Shown: piece by piece, positions 61,067 to 64,000 of the stretch
Numbering within the stretch: the first letter of the stretch is position 1
Layout: every line of letters starts with the position of its first letter
Assembly (NCBI RefSeq): GCF_036320965.1
Contig: NC_092225.1
Location: forward strand, 35,624,387 to 35,688,386
DNA length: 64,000 bases
Reading direction: 5' to 3'
Source: Panulirus ornatus
Lineage: Eukaryota; Arthropoda; Malacostraca; Decapoda; Palinuridae
Program-made: the position numbers and the translations under genes
Notes under the pieces: model-generated
What the model saw: the letters and a program-made list of their open reading frames with translations, nothing else
What the model was told of the DNA's origin: nothing
The model's database searches: none

Positions 61067-62314
61067 ACTATTCCCGAAAGATGCTATTTTCTAAATGTAG
61101 AAATCCGATAGACAGGTTTATTGTTCATGGGAACTTTTTCTAAGTAAACTTTTTTTAACCCCATTGGAAAAATTTCACCCCCTTTGAATAACGTTTTTTT
61201 TTTTTAGATTAGAAATAAAATCAAAGTAACAGACCAAACCCGGTCCCTTTTGAATCTTTGTGTTGCTAGCAGCAGTCAAAGTCGAGCAATGATAGAATGC
61301 GAATCATATTTCCTTTCCACGTTTTCAATTGCTTCCTTTTATCACATCACTTAGAAATGAAATTAAAAAAGAAAGTTCATGTGTCATTTAAAAAAAATGT
61401 TTAAGTATATAAATTCTTTACCATTCAGGTAAAGGAAAAATAATATTATACCGCGCAAAGGAAGAAAAAAGGACTTTATTCTCATGACATTTTTTAAATT
61501 TAAAAAACCCTTTTTTTGATGATTGATACATTTCCCGTTTTCTAAAAATTTTTTAAAAACGCTTTTTTTCCCGATGGCGATAACTGTTAGCTCACAAGTT
61601 CTTTTTAATTTCGCTTCTTTTTATCTTTTTTCTTTGTATGGTCACACTGCTGCCTCGGTAGTCTTCAATGTTTTTGTGTCCCAAGACGGATGTCTTCCAC
61701 GCTCTGTATTTCAAGTCTCTGATGTCCCTTTGTGTTACTTTTCTTTTCGGTAAGTCCCTTTTCTCTAATAATGTTTTTTTTTTTGAAATTTTTCCTTTTA
61801 AAAGGGAGGTTTTTTGAGCTTTTTTTCCCCCGTATAGTTTCGGAAAGGGAAAGGGTCCGCGCTCTAGTTTTTTTTTAGAATGCCATGATCAGCTCTTTTT
61901 TTTTAGCTTTCTATCAAATTTTTTTTGGGGTTTTTTCGAATATTTTATTTTTCTGCTTCTGGTACCTTTAAGTTCTTGCGCTTCAAATGAGATCATTTTT
62001 TTTTAAATTTTTGCAATATGCTAGACGAAAGTTACCTCCCCTACGGGGGGAAGCATAAGTACCCTGCGCAGTGGCATTGCGCAAGTCAAGCTAACAAGCT
62101 AACAATCAATTACTCATCATGACAGTCCGGCAAAAAAGGCCAACCCCTGCCTCTACGGAGGTAGCCATAACTAACATGCGCATTGACTGCGCAAGGGCAA
62201 AGGTAACAAGCAACAATTAAAAACCTCGTCAAGGCTTCATCAATTTTAGCAGACCAATGGTTTTTATCATTATCAGTATAAATAATGGTTTTAATAACAT
62301 GATCAACCCACCTC
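61067..62314 (+). repeat. 1.2-kb satellite, unit 22 (noisy)
   Basis: Longest unit by the phase marker, because of many small insertions (for example AACAGACCAAACCCGG and CAAAAAAGGCCAACC). The order of elements is unchanged. Confidence 0.82.
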
Positions 62315-63546
62315 ACTATTCGAATGAAGCCTAGTTCTAAATGTAAAAATCCGATAACCGGTTTATTGTTCTTTGGGAACGTTTTTCTAAAGTAAACATT
62401 ATTTAACCCCATTGATAATTTCACTCATTTGAATAACGTTTTTTTTTTTAGATTTAGCAATAAAATCAAGTAACAGACCACCAGGTCCTTTCGAATTTTT
62501 TGTTTTTGCTAGCAGCAGTCAACGTCGCAGCAAAGATGAAGAATGGCGAATCATATTCAATTTTCCCGCTGTTTTTCATTTGCTTCCTTTATCACATCAC
62601 TTAAAATGAAATTAGAAAAAGAAAGTGTCACGTGTCATTTAAAAGAATGTCAAGTATATATTCTTTTTCCATTCAGGTAAAAGGGAAAAAATAATTTCAT
62701 AAACCGGGGCAAAAGGAGAACAAAGCCCTTCATTCTCATGACATTTTTAATTTTACCGTTTCTTTGATGATTGAACATTTCCCGTTTTCTAATAGTTAAA
62801 ATTCCCCTTTTCCAGATGGCGTTACTGTTAGCTCACAAGTTTTTTTAATTTCGCTTCTTTTTTTCTTTTTTCTTTTGTATGGTCACACTGCTGCCTCGGT
62901 AGTCCCAATGTGTTGTGCCAAGACGGATGTCTTTCCCACGCTCTGTATTTCAAGTCTCTGATGTCTTAGTGTCTACTTGTCTTTTTGGTAAGTCTTTACT
63001 CTAATAATGTTTTTGTGCATTTATCCTTGAAAAGTTGGTTTTTTTGAGCTTTTATTCCGCGTATAGATACGGAGGAAGGATCGCGCCCTTTTAGTTTTTT
63101 TTAGAATGCCTGAAACACCCCTTTTTTCAGCTTTTCCTTTTTCAAATTCTTTTTGGGGTTTTTTAGCATATTTTATTTTTTTGCTTCTAGTAGCCCTGTA
63201 AGTTCTTTTCTTCTAAATGTAGATCATTTTTTTTAAGTTTAATGCAATATGCCCAGACGAAAGTTACCTCTCTACGGTGGTAGGCCCTAAGTACATGCGC
63301 AGTGACATGCGCAAGGGCATAGCTAACAAGCTAACAATCAATTACCTCATCAATGACATCCGGCACGCCAACACGGGCCCCTAGCGGAGGGAGCCAAAAC
63401 TAACATGCGCATAGACAATTTCGCAAGTCAAAGGTAACAAGCGAACAATCAATTTCCTCGTCAAGGCTTCATCAATTTTAGCAGACCAATGTTTTTATCA
63501 TTATCATAAAAAAATAATGGTTTTAAAAACATGATCAAAGCCCCCC
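62315..63546 (+). repeat. 1.2-kb satellite, unit 23 (noisy)
   Basis: Relatively well preserved among the noisy units. TTTTCCAGATGGCG and GGTAAGTCTTTACTC are intact near 62,812 and 62,987. Segment 2 still has internal losses (GTAGTCCCAATG for GTAGTCTTCAATG). Confidence 0.84.
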
Positions 63547-64000
63547 ACTATTTGAATGATGCTATTCTAAAAGTAGAAATCCCATAGACAGTTTTATTGT
63601 TCATCCGGACGTTTTTTCTAAAGTAAACATTTTTTTACACCCCCTTGATAATTTCACTCATTTGAATAACGTTTTTTGTTTTAGATTAGCAATAAAATCA
63701 AAGTAACAGACACCAGGTCCTTTCGAATCTTGGTTGCATACAGCAGTCAACGTCGCCGCAATGATGAAAAATGCGAATCATATTTCATTTCCCGCTGTTT
63801 TCCTTTGCTTCCTTTTTATCACATCACTTAGAAATGAAATTAGAAAAAGAAAGTGCACGTGTCATTAACGAATGTCAAGTATATATTCTTTTACCATTCA
63901 GGTAAAGGAAAAAAAAATATTCATACCGCGCCAAAGGAGAACAAAGGGCTTCATTCTCATGAACATTTTAATTTAACCGTTTTCTTGATGATTGATACTT
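63547..64000 (+). repeat. 1.2-kb satellite, unit 24 (cut by the window end)
   Basis: Only the first ~450 bp of the unit are inside the window, up to the GATGATTGATA region before the segment-2 acceptor. The array evidently continues to the right. Confidence 0.85.

Larger units (their letters stand above)
36175..64000 (+). repeat. AT-rich satellite array with a ~1.2-kb unit, 24 copies seen
   Basis: A unit of about 1,200 bp repeats head to tail. I used ACTATTCTGAATGATGC as the phase marker; it gives starts at 36,175, 37,389, 38,458, 39,501, 40,733, 41,936, 43,142, 44,329, 45,545, 46,701, 47,873, 49,069 and so on. Most lengths are 1,150-1,250 bp; two shortened units are 1,069 and 1,043 bp. In order, a unit holds a GACAG|GTTGAT site, a TTTTTTGTTTTAG acceptor-like site, an exon-like segment with CACGTG and TATATATT, CAG|GTAAAG, a TTTTCCAG|ATGGCG segment, CG|GTAAGT, an AT-rich stretch, an internal ~110-bp direct duplication with TGCGCA pairs, and TATAAAATA. 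The array runs off the right edge. I find no rRNA, tRNA, histone or snRNA gene in the unit. Confidence 0.95.

Noticed and set aside
62110..62424. 104-codon minus-strand frame
   Set aside because: It lies in the noisy region, and the same place in clean units is not open; produced by small indels.
36175..64000. Ribosomal, histone or snRNA gene repeat
   Set aside because: A ~1.2-kb tandem unit suggested 5S or histone genes, but no 5S internal promoter, histone-like peptide or snRNA core was found on either strand.

Overview
The window contains no gene that can be called with confidence. It consists of two unrelated tandem-repeat arrays that meet at a sharp junction near position 36,174. Several signs point to a large eukaryotic genome, most likely an animal: long satellite arrays, splice-like signals (TTTTTTGTTTTAG and TTTTCCAG acceptors, CAG|GTAAAG and CG|GTAAGT donors), and the absence of operons, ribosome-binding sites and packed reading frames. 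I cannot name the organism, and I recognise no conserved protein, rRNA, tRNA, transposase or reverse transcriptase.

Region 1 (1-36,174) is a pyrimidine-rich 36-bp minisatellite of roughly a thousand units. It runs off the left edge. Because 36 is a multiple of 3 and the unit lacks stops in five of six frames, it produces hundreds of long, overlapping, low-complexity reading frames on both strands; I do not call these genes. The array has higher-order structure. It contains near-identical mosaic blocks of about 0.75-2 kb at 12,246-20,096, a tandem 1.83-kb duplication at 23,474-27,138, smaller duplications of whole numbers of units (72, 360 and 540 bp), and a change of dominant unit variant around 23.1 kb. 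A pure run of 295 A lies at 31,927-32,221 between two copies of the same ~1.13-1.17-kb segment, which looks like an unresolved assembly overlap or haplotype join. A deletion-rich second copy at 9,803-10,647 is probably another unpolished overlap.

Region 2 (36,175-64,000) is an AT-rich array of a ~1.2-kb unit: 23 units by phase plus a partial one. Each unit carries an internal ~109-110-bp direct duplication with paired TGCGCA palindromes, TATA-like boxes, a CACGTG E-box in most copies, and exon-like segments bounded by good splice signals. One of these starts with ATG and encodes a signal-peptide-like hydrophobic stretch. In one unit (46,701-47,872) two exon-like segments are open and in phase. 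In most others they are broken by shifts, stops or lost splice sites, so the array may derive from a gene fragment or be a satellite with chance signals. From about 49.5 kb to the end, units carry dense small indels and changes of a base into its neighbour, which looks like poor consensus quality rather than mutation.

No working biological system can be shown here. The most interesting biology is the architecture of the 1.2-kb unit; the most certain findings are the array structure and the likely assembly artefacts.
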